Origin: Pogonophryne albipinna
Lineage: Eukaryota; Chordata; Actinopteri; Perciformes; Artedidraconidae
Assembly (NCBI GenBank): GCA_028583405.1
Contig: CM053251.1
Coordinates: forward strand, 3,287,771 to 3,351,770
Length of the DNA stretch: 64,000 bases
Reading direction: 5' to 3'
Shown here: piece by piece, positions 34,571-46,174 of the stretch
Layout of the letters: each line of letters starts with the position of its first letter
Position numbering within the stretch: the stretch's first letter is position 1
Program-made: the position numbers and the translations under genes
The notes under the pieces: model-generated
The model's input: the letters and a program-made list of their open reading frames with translations, nothing else
The model's database searches: none
What the model was told of the DNA's origin: nothing

Positions 34571-36165
34571 AATCCCAACTCGTCTATTACCAACGTTCAG
34601 GGAGCTCTATGCAAGTCAATGGGACTCCCTGATAGTTGAAACTTGATGCTAAAGGGCCCCCCCCTTGCGTTGGAAAGTGACGCCAGGGACCCTGATAACG
34701 TCAACATAGGCCGAGTTGGGAGTGAGAATGTGTTGCACAGAGCGATCTTAAGAGGTCGGCACTGCCACTGACAGTGATTTCCCAGAGGAGAGAGACGTTT
34801 GCTGCAGCAGTGTCCCTGAAATGATCTGTGTCTGTCCCTTTTAAATCCCACTTCTAACGCAACTTCCTCCAAAATGCAACACCAAACAAACTAAAAAGGT
34901 GAAGTGAGGTAACAGAGCTTCAAAAGGCAACCTCATATGACTCTAATAACTAAGGTGGATACAAGCCGTTCTGAATGACATACAGCTATGTTTTAAATTA
35001 CACAATATATGGTAGGTAGGCTATAAACACACATCTCACAGCCACACACATTTCCACTGCACCTATAAACTAAATAACACCCTATTGGTTATTGCCAGAG
35101 CCGGCCCGATCCATTAAGCAACATAAGCGGCCGCTTAGGGCCCCGCAGCCACTAAGGGGCCCCAAGCAAACAAACAAAAATAATTGTGTTAATATGCCTA
35201 GATTGCCTACTCTCAAAGTCATGTATTATATTATTGAGTCAATAATATAATACATTAACCGTGCTTTACCTGAACGTCATCATGACACTAGAGAGGACGG
35301 CAGGATTGTAATTTCCCGTGTTCAGTTCAAGACACCAGACCAACCAGAGAGTTGAATGGAAATAAACATCTGTCTTATTGGCTGACAGGTAGCTATCCTG
35401 TGAGCTGTGCCAATGTTTAAAATAAACTGTCAGTCGGACTCAGAGTTTTTGATGATGGACAAATTCTCAAGTGGTGGCTCACACAACAACCCCAGAGCCA
35501 CCACTTGTGCCAGGTAAACAAGATATGTAAATGTCAGTACATTTCCAAGTTATGCGAACATGTAAGCAAAGCATAAATTACAGCTACGTTGACGTTACTT
35601 TGAATCGCGGGGGTAAGCTAAACCGTTAGCAAGTAGCTATAGCTAGCCAGATATATTAAATAAACACTTTGTCATACAATCTAAATGTAATGTTTTTTAG
35701 CGTTACCTGGTGATTTCAAAGAAAGCTCTCTGGGAAATGTTGAGTTAATGTTCGACATGAAGCTAGAAGTTACAATACACAGTTGATCCGGAGTCCTGTC
35801 AGTTAAAGTGTTTCATAGTTAGCTTAGCTAAGCATCAACCTAGCACTGAAATATATGGATGTTATGTGACGGTATTTCTGAGAAAAAGTCAGCTGAAATG
35901 GTGGCATAGTTGCCACTGCAGACCTTTTTTATAACTCTTGTTTTGTCTTGCTGGCTATGCTATGACGACCAAAACTACAGAAGCAGGTCAACCGCTCGGA
36001 CTGCATACTAAAGCTCATGTCGACAGTTTATAATAACTCTCACTGCCAGAAGGGTAGAAAATTGTCCACAGTGATATAATGTAAAATAAAACAAACTTAG
36101 TTTAGTTAACCTAGAGGCTGAATTTAAGTAACCTGTCAGTGTCACTAAGCTATTAAAACAAAAAA
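34571..36165. other. Gene-poor stretch with repeat remnants
   Basis: No supported gene. A repeat-like phrase (CTATGCAAGTCAATGGGACT) lies near 34,609 and an hAT-type terminus (CAGAGCCGGCCCG) at about 35,096. A short open stretch with ATG at 35,456 and a possible GT donor near 35,515 (MDKFSSGGSHNNPRATTCAR) could be a transposon exon, but nothing confirms it. Confidence 0.35.
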
Positions 36166-37085
36166 GGGCCCAAATAACCAATCAGTTTATACAGCAGAAA
36201 TACTCGCAGCAATTATTGGGCTACAATGATTTGAAGAGGTCAGACCTGATAGGGTGGTGATATGCACAGACTCACTATCTGCTTTGGAAAGTATACAGTC
36301 GACAACAACAGTTAGAGAAGATCTAATCATTGAACTTAACCACTGCTTACTGAGACTTCAGTGGAGGGGAATAGATGTGCAGTTATGCTGGGTGCCTGCA
36401 CATGAGGGGGTTCAAGGGAATGAGCATGTTGATAAGTTAGCAAAAGAGGCGTTACAAAAGGAAATAGCAATACCAGTTTCACTTGGAAAAGGAGAAGGAA
36501 AAGCAACAATTAAGAAGAAGGGTATGTAAATATGACAGAAAAGGTGGGAGGAAGATCAGAAAGGGATACAAAAATCAGTCATAATAAAGATCTATACATG
36601 TGGAACAGACGCGAGGAGATCATCACCACTAGACTCAGACTGGACCACAGGATTAAACGGCACAATGTTTTTAAAGGGAAAAAGCGAAGTTTAAGAATGC
36701 AGGGGGTGTGGAGTGAAAGAAAATGTGGAACACATAATATTACACTGCAACATTAAAACAGAGAGGGAAAAACTAAGAGACAGGGTCAGAGAGGCAGGAA
36801 GGGAGTGGAGCCTGATGGGGATACTGGGAACAGAAGGTGAGGGGGTTCTTACCCCCTCACCTTCTGTTCCCAGTATCCCCATCAGGCTACCAGGAAGGCC
36901 ATTCTTCAGTATTTGAGTGAAACAGGATTGATTGGAAGAATTTAAAACAACGTAAATACAGTGGGATAATTCCACAAGTAGGATGATATGGTGATACACA
37001 CTCTTGTACAGTAGGTGGCGGTATGCACCCTAAAGTTGTTTGCAATCCGCCAAAACACGAGAGAAGAAGAAGAAGAAGAAGAATA
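36166..37085 (+). pseudogene. Non-LTR retrotransposon 3' fragment with RNase H (I/Nimb-like)
   Basis: The plus strand encodes an RNase H domain (VVICTDSLSALESIQ, then LCWVPAHEGVQGNEHVDKLA) that carries the conserved Asp and His regions, a degraded linker, and the CRGC...HIILHC zinc knuckle near 36,700-36,755. The 3' UTR ends in (GAA)n at about 37,062-37,084. A stop interrupts the start of the RNase H, and a frameshift follows near 36,530. A local inverted duplication at 36809-36888 destroys the C-terminus. The last 440 bp match the minus-strand copy at 10,170-10,572. Confidence 0.75.
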
Positions 37086-37622
37086 ACCTGTATCGAGGTG
37101 GTGTCTCGTCACTACGGTTCTCTCTCTGTGTTCCTGAGAAAGTGTGTGTGAGCTCCAGCACTACTGATCCATCATCTGTGTGTTTGGATAAACCTCTGAA
37201 TGGACTGTGTGCTCTTTTTTCTGGAGCGTTTACCTCGGACTATAGGAGCTAGCTTAGCATGCTAGCTGGAAACACGTTAGCAACACTAGTCAGATTGAGA
37301 GTTTGACGGAGAGAGAAACGGTGTGTTTAACGGAGTTTGCAGGAAAATGTGATCTAGTAAACATGAATAAAGTCCAAATGCTGCTGTCGTTGAAGAAGCA
37401 GCGACTCACTGTTGAAGAGTTATTTGCTCTGTTTGAAAAAACGATAGCAGAGCACGAGGAGGAGCTGTCTCTTTCCAAAGAGGAGAACAAGAGACTCCAG
37501 AAACTACTGGACGCTGTTTTACAGCCTCAACTTCGGATACACAGAGCAGGTCTGTTCCCTTTACCCTTAACACTTTACACTCTTCAGTAGCACTTTATTA
37601 TCACATTAATAACACTTTAGAC
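36655..37622 (+). repeat. Inverted duplicate, copy B (LINE end, 5' UTR, exon 1)
   Basis: Matches minus-strand sequence at 10572-10027 and 7968-7600. The homology resumes at 40,226-40,320 beyond the hAT insertion at 37623-40217. The LINE tail lies about 50 bp before the matched 5' UTR in both copies, so the LINE was present before the duplication. Confidence 0.85.
36809..36888. repeat. Perfect 37-bp inverted repeat (hairpin)
   Basis: Arms 36809-36845 and 36852-36888 are exact reverse complements around a 6-base spacer TTCTTA. The duplicate locus at 10,375-10,412 has only one arm, so the second arm was added to this copy. Confidence 0.95.
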
Positions 37623-40600
37623 CAGAGGCGCGGGAATGTATTTTGACACACACACAGCATAACAATGGACTTCAGTGAACACTATTACGGGCACTATAGA
37701 GCACACACACATACACGCACACGCACACTACGAAGATGTAAAATATTATTTTACCAACAATGTGGAATTTATTGGCTACCATGGGCGTAGGAAGCAACAA
37801 TTTGACGCGGGGTGTGGGCAGGTGGTGGACCTCACCTCCTCGATTTTTTTTTTAAATGTTGAAGTTAAATTAATCTATCTGCTGCACTTTGAGAGCAAAG
37901 TTAGGGACTAAATATATGGATACATCTCTCAACACCCATGTGAAACATAACTGTAAACAGATTCACTTTTTCTTTAAGCATATTTTACAAATCACTCTCC
38001 TTTTAAAGAGTATTTTTGTTTTACTGTCCTATAGTATGAGTTGGAATGATTTCATACCTGTTGTTCTCTTGTTTTTTATATTGATCATATAAAAGGTGTG
38101 CCTTGGAAATACTTGTTTACATGAGATAACTTGGACTAAAGTCAACGATCTAAGCACTCAGAGTCCTTACCTCCCTGAGCTGACGTTATAAGATGTGTCT
38201 GACAGGAGAGAGCTCTCCTCTTCCTTGTTGTAGAAACAACTCCTTACTGTGTACGTTAGCGCTCTCTCGTTCACTCTCTCGCTCGCTAACACAAAATGCG
38301 CTCGTCGTGCCACACAGCCAAGCTATTACAAACAAAGACCCAGAATAACTTTTAATGCTGTATCATATTCTTTTCGATGGCTTTATTGTGTGATATGACA
38401 GATGAACAGATCACCACTGGGCTTACAACTAAAGACACAGCTACGCACAGAATGCAGCATGTGTACAGCTCATGTGTACGGCTCTGAGAATCTGCCTTGG
38501 TACCAGGCCCGGTTCCAGAACAAAATGACTCAGGGTGCATCTGAGATTAGAGAGGGTGCAGTGGTAAAGTGTTATTTTTACAAGTGGGGAGTGGACCTAA
38601 CACCCTCTAAGGGGGTCCTCACCTCCTCTAGGGGGGTCCGGGGGGATGTTCCCCTGGGAAGATTTTTTTTTAAATATTGAAGTTAAAAGCATCAATCTGG
38701 TGCACTTTGAGAGCAAAATGAAGAGATCTAAGGATACATCTCTCAACATCCATATGAAACAGAACTGTAAAGTAAACAGATTTACTTTTTCTTTATGGAT
38801 ATTTTACAAATCACTCGCCTTTCAAGACCGAAATGTCTACATGCATAGCAGAAGATGGCATCTTTTTTACATGAATATTCCAGCCAATCTCTGTTTTGAA
38901 ACCATGAGCTGCAAAATGAGCGCCTTACCCCACTGTACAGGCGAGTTGGGTACTTTTTTAAATATACCTGGGCAGGTTCTGTTTAGCTGAGGTCCTCTGG
39001 CACTTGCAGGCCGCCGAGGGGTGGCGGTGTTTGGGGCAACGAAGACTGCTGCGGCTGCTCCGCCTCCGTGGGCGAGGTGGGCAAAGCTGGCGAGTCGGGC
39101 GGGAGGATGTCAGTGTCCATGACAGTGGCCGCAGATAACGTAATGTCCCCATGATCTGAACTGTTATTACCTGCAGTAGATGCAGTGTTACTGCTGGCGA
39201 TAAAGGCTGATTGTTTTAACCATTTTCTGATGTCCATCATTGACTGCTGTGTAAGCACTTTGCAGATGACGAACGCGCAGCGGTACAGGTCACGCACACC
39301 TGACATAATAACGTTACTTAGGCTACCGTTTAAATTGACAAAATAAATGCAGCAGACAATGTTATTTAACCACAATTACAATTTACTTTATTTCAACTAT
39401 ATTCTTCTTCTTATTATTATTACTGTTATTATATATGTAATATTTTTCACTTTTAATTTTTTACTTTAAATGTTTTTTTTTTTCACTTTTAATTTTTCAA
39501 ATGAGGGTGCATAACGACTCAACTGAGGGTGCAATGCACCCTTATGCACCCCCGTAGAACCGGGCCTGCTTGGTACAAAGTAGCAGTGAAAACATACGGA
39601 GTTTTATTGGTTTGGGCATTCTCACAATAAGCAAGTAGAATGGATTTGATAATGAAGCACTGACACAGCGCTCTACAGAGAGTGGCGAGTGGATAGACCG
39701 ATTCACGGACTTTCCGCATAGTAAAAGTGGGGGGGTCTAAACTAATCATTTTAAAAGGTGGGGGGAACTTGTCCCACCCTCATATAATGGCTGCGACGCC
39801 CATGTATTACACAGATTATGCACGGCTGCAGCAGCAATAACCATAAAATAATAATTCAAATACCACAAACATGATATTGACCAGTGTACAGATTATGCAC
39901 ATGATTTTGCGTTTTTAGAGAGAAAACATTTCGAGATGCATTTTTGCGCCATGTCAGTTACTTGTGTTGTTGTGCATCACGTTAAAAGTAGCCGACTAAA
40001 AACTAACTAAAAACTTTTTTTCCACATCTTTTTTATTTTTCTTCCCTAATGCAAAATTATTTATTATATAGTTTTAAATTATCATTTGAATAATAACATA
40101 TAATATAAAATATAATCTCAGGCACAATGAAATAAATATATAAAAATAAAATACATTTGCAGACAGGGGAGCTCCGCACCGCCTGCCTGCCTCAGGACCC
40201 CCCTTCCCGCGCCCCTGCTTTAGACCCTTTATCAGCACTTGCTGCAGGTACTAGATCCTGAGGTAAAAGTACAAACACCACACTGTGAAAATACTCCATT
40301 ACACGTTAAAATACTGCATTCATATCTTATTTAAAGGGGACCTATCATGCAAAATGCACTTTTGTACGTCTTTTTATACATGAATATGTGTCCCCAGTGT
40401 GTCAGGGAACTCACCAAGTGTCACGACCCACCAGTTGAGAACCACTGCATTAAATGATCGTGAGGATGATGATTAAAAATTGTTTGTATGAGCCGGTCTG
40501 CATTTCCTGACGAAAAAACATAGCGATGGTTTTGTACTTACGCCAACGTGGATTAAACAACATTATTTTGTTAAATAAAGACATGGTGATGTTTTGTAAA

Positions 40601-42316
40601 TGATTACATGTCTCTTATTTAGCACAGAGTATGATCCTATCCGTGACATATGGATCTTAACAAAGATCCGCTATAGTAGCAGACATAAATCTACTGTATG
40701 TTTGTTTCACATGAGCTCCAGTGTGGAATCCCACTGCACCCCCTGGTGGATCAATGATCCATTGCAGCTGGCTTCATTATAATTACATTTATTTATCAAT
40801 GGGGCGGTCTCAAGTCACGCTGGAGGTTTTCCTTTGAGCGAGGAAAGACCCCGTGCCGGCCACGGCCCCGGCAGTTCAAACTGTCCGAAATGAGGTGTAT
40901 CTGTATAAAAAACACACATTTTAATATTTAGCAGGTTCCCTAATCTATAATCATTAATACAAGCGCAACTTTGAACATGCAGTAAATTGCAACATACGAA
41001 ATAATCAAGAAACATCATAAATTGAACACTGACAGGGAACATTTTACTGCACCATCATTACTTTTACATAAGAAGGTGCCGTAAAATGTTCTGTTAATAC
41101 TTGCATACTTTTACTTAAATAAGGTTTGAATGCAGGATTTTAATTTGTAACAGAGTATTTTAATTCTATATACTGTAGGCGTAATGTATCTGTGAACGAT
41201 CCCAAATACAATTCATTGTTTACATTGCAGCTAGTGCTACGCCAGAAGAAAAAAACCTTTTTCATTTTTAACTGGAAGTGGAAAGGGGCTGGGCTACATA
41301 AGGTGAATTGAGCCAACACAAATACACAATAGGTGGGACTAAGAAAGATAATGTGAAAATATAAAAACAAAGGCATTAATTAGGGCTGCAAAATGTCTCC
41401 CATTTTAATGGTGATTAGATTTTTAAATGCGAACACTTAACAGTTTGTTCTGACTGTGTGTTTCCTGTTTCCTGCAGATGTCCAGCTGCTGGTGGTGGTT
41501 AAAGAAGAGCTTCTCCCTGAGCAGCAGGAGTGGAGCACCAGTCTGGACCAGGAGGACCCAGTGCCCCCCCCACACATTAAGCAGGAACAGGAGGAACTCA
41601 GGATCAGTCAGGAGGGAGATCAGCGTCAGGAGCTGGAGGAGGATGATATCACCAAGTCCACTTTCACTCCTGACCCTGTGAAGAGTGAAGATGATAAAGA
41701 GAAACCTCAGTCCTCACGGCCTCATCAAAGACAAACTGAACACATGGAAACAGAAGCTGATGGAGATGACTGTCGAGGACCAGAACCAGCCAGGAACTCA
41801 GATCCAGAGAGCAGTTTACAACCAAAGACTGAGGGTGACACTGAAGACTCTTCTGAACCTGACACTGAAGACAGTGCTGATTGGAAAGGGACCAGAGAAC
41901 CTGCATCAGGCTCAAACTCACTGAAAAACAGACATGAATCTGTCAGTGATCCACGACGTAGTGCTGAAAATAAACCATCCAGCTGCTCAGTCTGTAAAAA
42001 ATATTTTTCAAAGAGTGGAAATTTAAAGGCACACATGAGAGTCCACACAGGAGAGAAACCATTTAGCTGCTCAGTTTGTACCAAATATTTTGCACAGAGT
42101 GGAAATTTAAAGGCACACATGAGAGTCCACACAGGAGAGAAACCATTCAGCTGCTCAGTCTGTAAGAAATATTTTGCAAGGAAAAGAGGTGTAAAACGAC
42201 ACATGAGAGTCCACACAGGAGAGAAACCATTCGGCTGCTCAGTCTGTAAGAAATATTTTGCAAGGAAAGGAGGTGTAAAACGACACATGAGAGTCCACAC
42301 AGGAGAGGAAAAATAG
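37363..42316 (+). CDS. Fish C2H2 zinc-finger protein, two exons
   Basis: Exon 1 is 37363-37549 with a GT donor at 37550; exon 2 is 41478-42316 after TTTCCTGTTTCCTGCAG. The joined frame is 341 residues. Exon 1 encodes the MNKVQMLLSLKKQRLTVEEL module and a charged helix. Exon 2 starts VQLLVVVKEELLPEQQEW, then an acidic linker, then four C2H2 fingers with TGEKP linkers. The predicted contact residues (-1,2,3,6) are K,G,N,A; Q,G,N,A; R,R,G,R; R,G,G,R, so fingers 1-2 and 3-4 are duplicate pairs. A TAG at 42314-42316 ends the protein, but a fifth finger-like unit (CNVCDKIFKRHNRLKRHK) continues in frame after it. The product is likely a nuclear DNA-binding protein. No in-frame lesion occurs before the TAG. 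The intron is filled with nested transposons. Confidence 0.75.
38504..39568 (-). mobile_element. hAT element, TIR CAGGCCCGGTT, innermost of the intron nest
   Basis: The ends CAGGCCCGGTTCCAG and GTAGAACCGGGCCTG are flanked by a perfect 8-bp TSD CTTGGTAC at 38496-38503 and 39569-39576. It carries a transposase-like first exon on minus (38983-39240) and, near 38,620-38,830, the shared core sequence found in other elements. The termini resemble those of the hAT in the finTRIM gene (59467-60941). Confidence 0.9.
38983..39240 (-). pseudogene. N-terminal exon of an hAT transposase-like protein, fragment
   Basis: ATG at 39240 (or 39237) starts MMDIRKWLKQSAFIASSN, then a Ser/Thr/Pro-rich low-complexity stretch ending GGLQVPEDLS and a stop at 38983-38985. 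MDIRKWL-type starts followed by a Pro/Ser-rich region are common in fish hAT transposases of the TTF/ZMYM1-like kind. No zinc finger or catalytic region follows, so it is a remnant of the element at 38504-39568. Confidence 0.5.
40335..40422 (+). mobile_element. Truncated Kolobok-type MITE, copy 2
   Basis: TTAA at 40331-40334 is followed by AGGGGACCTATCATGCAAAA and about 90 bp matching the 10777 and 46175 copies, then stops at unrelated sequence (CGACCCACCAGTTGAGAACC), itself a common transposon terminus. Only the left end survives. Confidence 0.7.
40423..41455. other. Intron of the zinc-finger gene, no further gene
   Basis: A transposon terminus lies at 40,423-40,450, and an ACTT-rich repeat (ACTTTTACTTAAAT) at about 41,070-41,160 resembles those at 58,115 and 62,900. 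No coding apart from the exon that follows. Confidence 0.5.
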
Positions 42317-43276
42317 AGCTGCAACGTTTGTGACAAAATATTTAAAAGGCATAATCGTTTAAAAAGACACAAGTGTGTTGGTAAGGGAATACATTTGTCT
42401 ATTTTGTATCCTGATGACCTAATGCCGTTTCATGTAATACGTTACTCCCTAAGCCTGATTTCACCCACCTGCAACCGATTAGCGAATAATCACAAATGTT
42501 CATTTCTTTGACCCCTTGACTCGACTATTTCTTGTTTAATAATCGTTACATCTCCTCAGGACCAAGTTCCCGTGTCCTGCCTTTCCCATGCTGATCACCC
42601 ACTGTTCATTTAAGGTGGACTCACCTTTAGAAGGGACCAGCTAGTCTTAGTGTCTTAATGCAAATGTTTTGTAAAGTGATGCTAGACCAAAAACGTGCTG
42701 TTGGGTTGTGTGCTCTCTGCAGGACGGTGTCTGTACTCAAAGATTATTTATGAAATGTGAGCTTCACTCTGTTTTTGTTGTCTAAACAACGCCAACAGAG
42801 CGATACGTCTTCTTTCCAGCAGATGGCATACATGTTACATCATCCAGTTCAACTGTCATCCACATATTAATGATTCAAAACAGCAATGTGTAAGATATGG
42901 CTAGTAATTGACTATTTCAACAGAATGTGAAGAGGTTACAGTCTTGAGGCCATGTCCAATATGTTTATGTTTTGTTTGGTTAAATCTACTGAAATGAGCA
43001 TTCAATGACTACATTATTTGTAATTACTGTCATTACATCATGGGTGTGTATTGCAATATTAGAACGCATAAAACCCAACTTTATTTCTTCCAAGTTGCGG
43101 GTGTTCATTGTTTAGAAGTCCGCTGTGTTTCATCCAAGCTTCCACTTCGTGCTCCGATAATGCTGAAAGTATCTGTTGTATGCTTGACCTGCTCCATACA
43201 AAAGTGTAATTCACTGGACAGGGACAATAGATAGTGGATGGAGCCAGAAAAGAACCAGAAGATAGTCCGTATAGAG
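42317..43276 (+). other. Region downstream of the zinc-finger gene
   Basis: Begins with the untranslated fifth finger remnant (to about 42,380). No clear poly(A) signal could be assigned and no other gene is seen. Confidence 0.5.
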
Positions 43277-45274
43277 CAGGGGTCGACAACAGGCGGACCG
43301 CGGTCCGGATCCGGACCCAGACGCCGACCTATACGGACCCGGAGCTATAATCAATACATTAATAGGGGATTTTTCGGCGCCTCCCGCTTTTTTAACGCTG
43401 ATTTGGGTGACTTGTGTAATTCGTGGAGAACCGAAGACTTTTCGTTTTTGGGGTGGGGGTGGGTTCGTCAGTCCAACTGACGGACAACTTCTCACTTCAA
43501 AAAAGAAGAAGAAGAAATCTAGATCGCAAAATAATTAAACAAGCGAGTGCCTGTTTTTCCTGGCCAAGGTCAGGGTCCTTGAACACAACACGAGCGTAAC
43601 GTGTCTTCAGTGGTTATGTCTCGTCTGAAAGGAGTGCTGACAGAGAGCACCGGAACGCGGCTCCAGCTCTTCAGATATTGCAGTACCCATAAGGAGCCGT
43701 ACACATGCCGCAGTGTTTGCGTGGCTGTGTCTTTAGTTGTAAGCACAGTGGCGATCTGTTGTTATTAGCATCTGGTTAGCTAGCTATGCTAACGAATTTA
43801 AAGAGCTTTTCTACAACCAGGTGGAAGAGAGCTCTCTCCTGAGAGGCTCAAATAACCTCAGCTCAGTGAGGTTAAGGCACACCTTGATATGATCATTATA
43901 GTTATTAATGAGACTAAATGAAAAACAGGTATAAAATACTATATGACAGTAACAAAAAAGTTGTTAAAAATAACAAGAATAGAGTTTAAAAGGAGAGTGA
44001 TTTGTAAAATATCCAAAAAGAAGAATCTGCTTCCAGTTCTGTTTCATATGGATGTTGAAAGATGTATCCATAGATCTCTTCATTTTGCTCTCAAAGTGCA
44101 CCAGATTGATGCTATTAACTTCAATATTTAAAAAAAAATCTTCCCGGGGGAGCATGCCCCCGGACCCCCCTAGAGGAGGTTAGGTCCGCCCCCCCACTTA
44201 AATCATGTTCACATGGATAGGATACTAAATACATTTGCACACATCTTGTGTCCATATCATTCTGTTTTGGTGGTCATGCCACACCGTGCACATGCATGCA
44301 TACGTGAGTCATGGTGAGATATCTGGATTAAGGGGTTGCTTTTTCTTTGCACAGCATGAAAGAAAGGCGAAATGAATGTGCTGTGATTTTAGTTTTTTTA
44401 AGCAGAGGTTGAGTTCAATAATTTGTACGACCCTCGGAGGATGTTGTAAAAATTGAAAGGAAAAAGGTCCCCACCCCTGCTGTAAATAATAATAAAAACC
44501 CTTGATTTTTAACTTAACATCTCTGTCTCCTATTGATCTGAGTATATTATAAATAATAGCAGTTAATTGAAGCATTATAGCACAGGCCTTTGTCAGATGG
44601 TATATTACGCTGTTTTTTTCTGCTTCGAATAGTTCTCTCTTTTTTCACCATACCTGTGTTTGCATCACTGTAACCAATGAGCACCTGCATGTGTATGAGA
44701 ATGGCCCTGACACAATTTCAGCCCAGATTTACAAACTCCTGGCAGGACAAGCTCGAGCTCAATTCTCGCACTGAACAGAACAAAGTGAGTGAGGGGCTGC
44801 AATATAAGAGGGAAAGAAAGAGAAACTTTAAAACTGTTCAATTGTTATGATGTGTAAAGACTGATATTGTTCTATAATCGTCTGAAACTGTTAACAAAGA
44901 AAAAGGGAAACTCAAGCTGCTGCTACACTTTATTTGATTTATCTAAAATGAAGCACTTTTAAGATGCACACATTTTCAAAAGCTATTTTAATTATTTTCT
45001 CTATTTTATTTTTAAATGCAGCCCGAGAGGAACATTACACATATCCACAGTATTTAAGTTAATTGACAATAAATATTGTTGTTTTTGAATTGTACTTTCT
45101 TTATTTGATTGGCAGTCAGTTGTTGATTACATGCAGACGTTGATAAAGCTACAGGTCACTTCAATATATATCACACTAATTCATTAAGCAACTTAGACAT
45201 TTTGATGTTCCGGACCTTTGCATGGGGAGATTTTCTCTAACTGGACCTCGTTGAATTTTAGTTGAAGACCCCTG
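43277..45274. mobile_element. hAT element, TIR CAGGGGTC
   Basis: The ends CAGGGGTCGACAAC and GTTGAAGACCCCTG are inverted repeats flanked by GTATAGAG (43269-43276) and GTATAGAA (45275-45282), an 8-bp TSD with one mismatch. The block about 43,740-44,200 matches, inverted, the core of the elements at 37,781 and 38,504 and may be a nested insertion. No transposase is seen. Confidence 0.85.
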
Positions 45275-46170
45275 GTATAGAACCTTCAGGTTCTGAAAAT
45301 GATCAGGGACAGAGCTAGAAAAAAACTCCAAAAACCTGAATAGAGCTAGAAGATAGCCAGTACAAAGCCAAGAAAGACCCAGTAGAAAGACAGGAAGGAG
45401 CCAAAAGAGTTTGTATTTTTCATTTTTTTTAATATTCAAGCTCTTCTCCTAAGATATTAGAACTTCCTATCTCAACATGTATCTTTTTATGCCAATTAAA
45501 GAAACTTACATTTTTGCTGCCAATTATTGAGATTGTTTCACAGCTTTATCTTAAATATTTAGACTTTTTTCTTTACATATAGATTACATAGGATGAACAG
45601 CACGGTCCACTCTGCTGGATTCTGCCCAAATCGGCTCAAAATGCATTCAAACATCTCGCTTTATCCATACTCCTGCAGTTATATTGTTCTGGATTCATAG
45701 TGAAGTGTATTAAATGTTCTGCACTCTTATTGTTATGTATTTAATATAAAGTGAAATATATATAAAGGAAAAAGGTTCTGAACCAGAGAGAGTTCTTCAT
45801 TTGCACATAAACATGGTCAAATATTTAAAGTTGTGACCAGATGGTGTCACCCTAATCCGTGTATCTACGGTCCATTTGTTTATCTTTATTACACAAGTAA
45901 GCGGAAGAGCGTCTGAGAGGCCTTTTTGTTTTTTTACCTTACTAAATGGTCTAATGGTCATTGGAGCGAGGGGCAGGGCGAAACTCGCGGAAGTGATTTA
46001 AAAACAAAAGCCCTCATTTGCTTGGAACGGTGATATTAGAAACAAGGTGAATTTAGCAATCACATGAAAACGGCCAAGACACACATTGAGCCCAGCAAAT
46101 GAATGTTATTAAGGGCTGTAAATATAATAGGCTGGGCTTTATGGAAGAGTCGCCAGAAAGAAGACGTTGC
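45275..46170. other. Gene-poor stretch
   Basis: Begins with loosely repeated phrases (AGAGCTAGAAGATAGCC and variants) that also flank the left side of the hAT at 43277. No coding or structured RNA recognised. Confidence 0.5.
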
Positions 46171-46174
46171 TTAA

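Larger units (their letters stand above)
37781..39803. mobile_element. Nested element with short CATGGGCGT ends
   Basis: Left CATGGGCGTAGGAAGC and right GGCTGCGACGCCCATG are short inverted repeats. A clear TSD was not found, though TA stands close to each end. The core contains GTGCACTTTGAGAGCAAA-like sequence shared with several other elements here. It hosts the hAT at 38504-39568. Confidence 0.55.
37623..40217. mobile_element. hAT element in the zinc-finger intron
   Basis: The ends CAGAGGCGCGGGAA and TTCCCGCGCCCCTG are inverted repeats flanked by a perfect 8-bp TSD CTTTAGAC at 37615-37622 and 40218-40225. The empty site is seen in the duplicate at 7,585-7,610. Its own sequence is about 37,623-37,780 and 39,804-40,217; the middle is another element. 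No transposase of its own is seen. Confidence 0.9.

Noticed and set aside
35456..35520. Short transposase-like first exon with a GT donor
   Set aside because: Only about 20 codons with no second exon; noted in the gap entry but not called as a gene.
41725..42372. Minus-strand 215-codon frame opposite the zinc-finger exon
   Set aside because: It is antisense to the repetitive finger coding region, which produces long open shadows.
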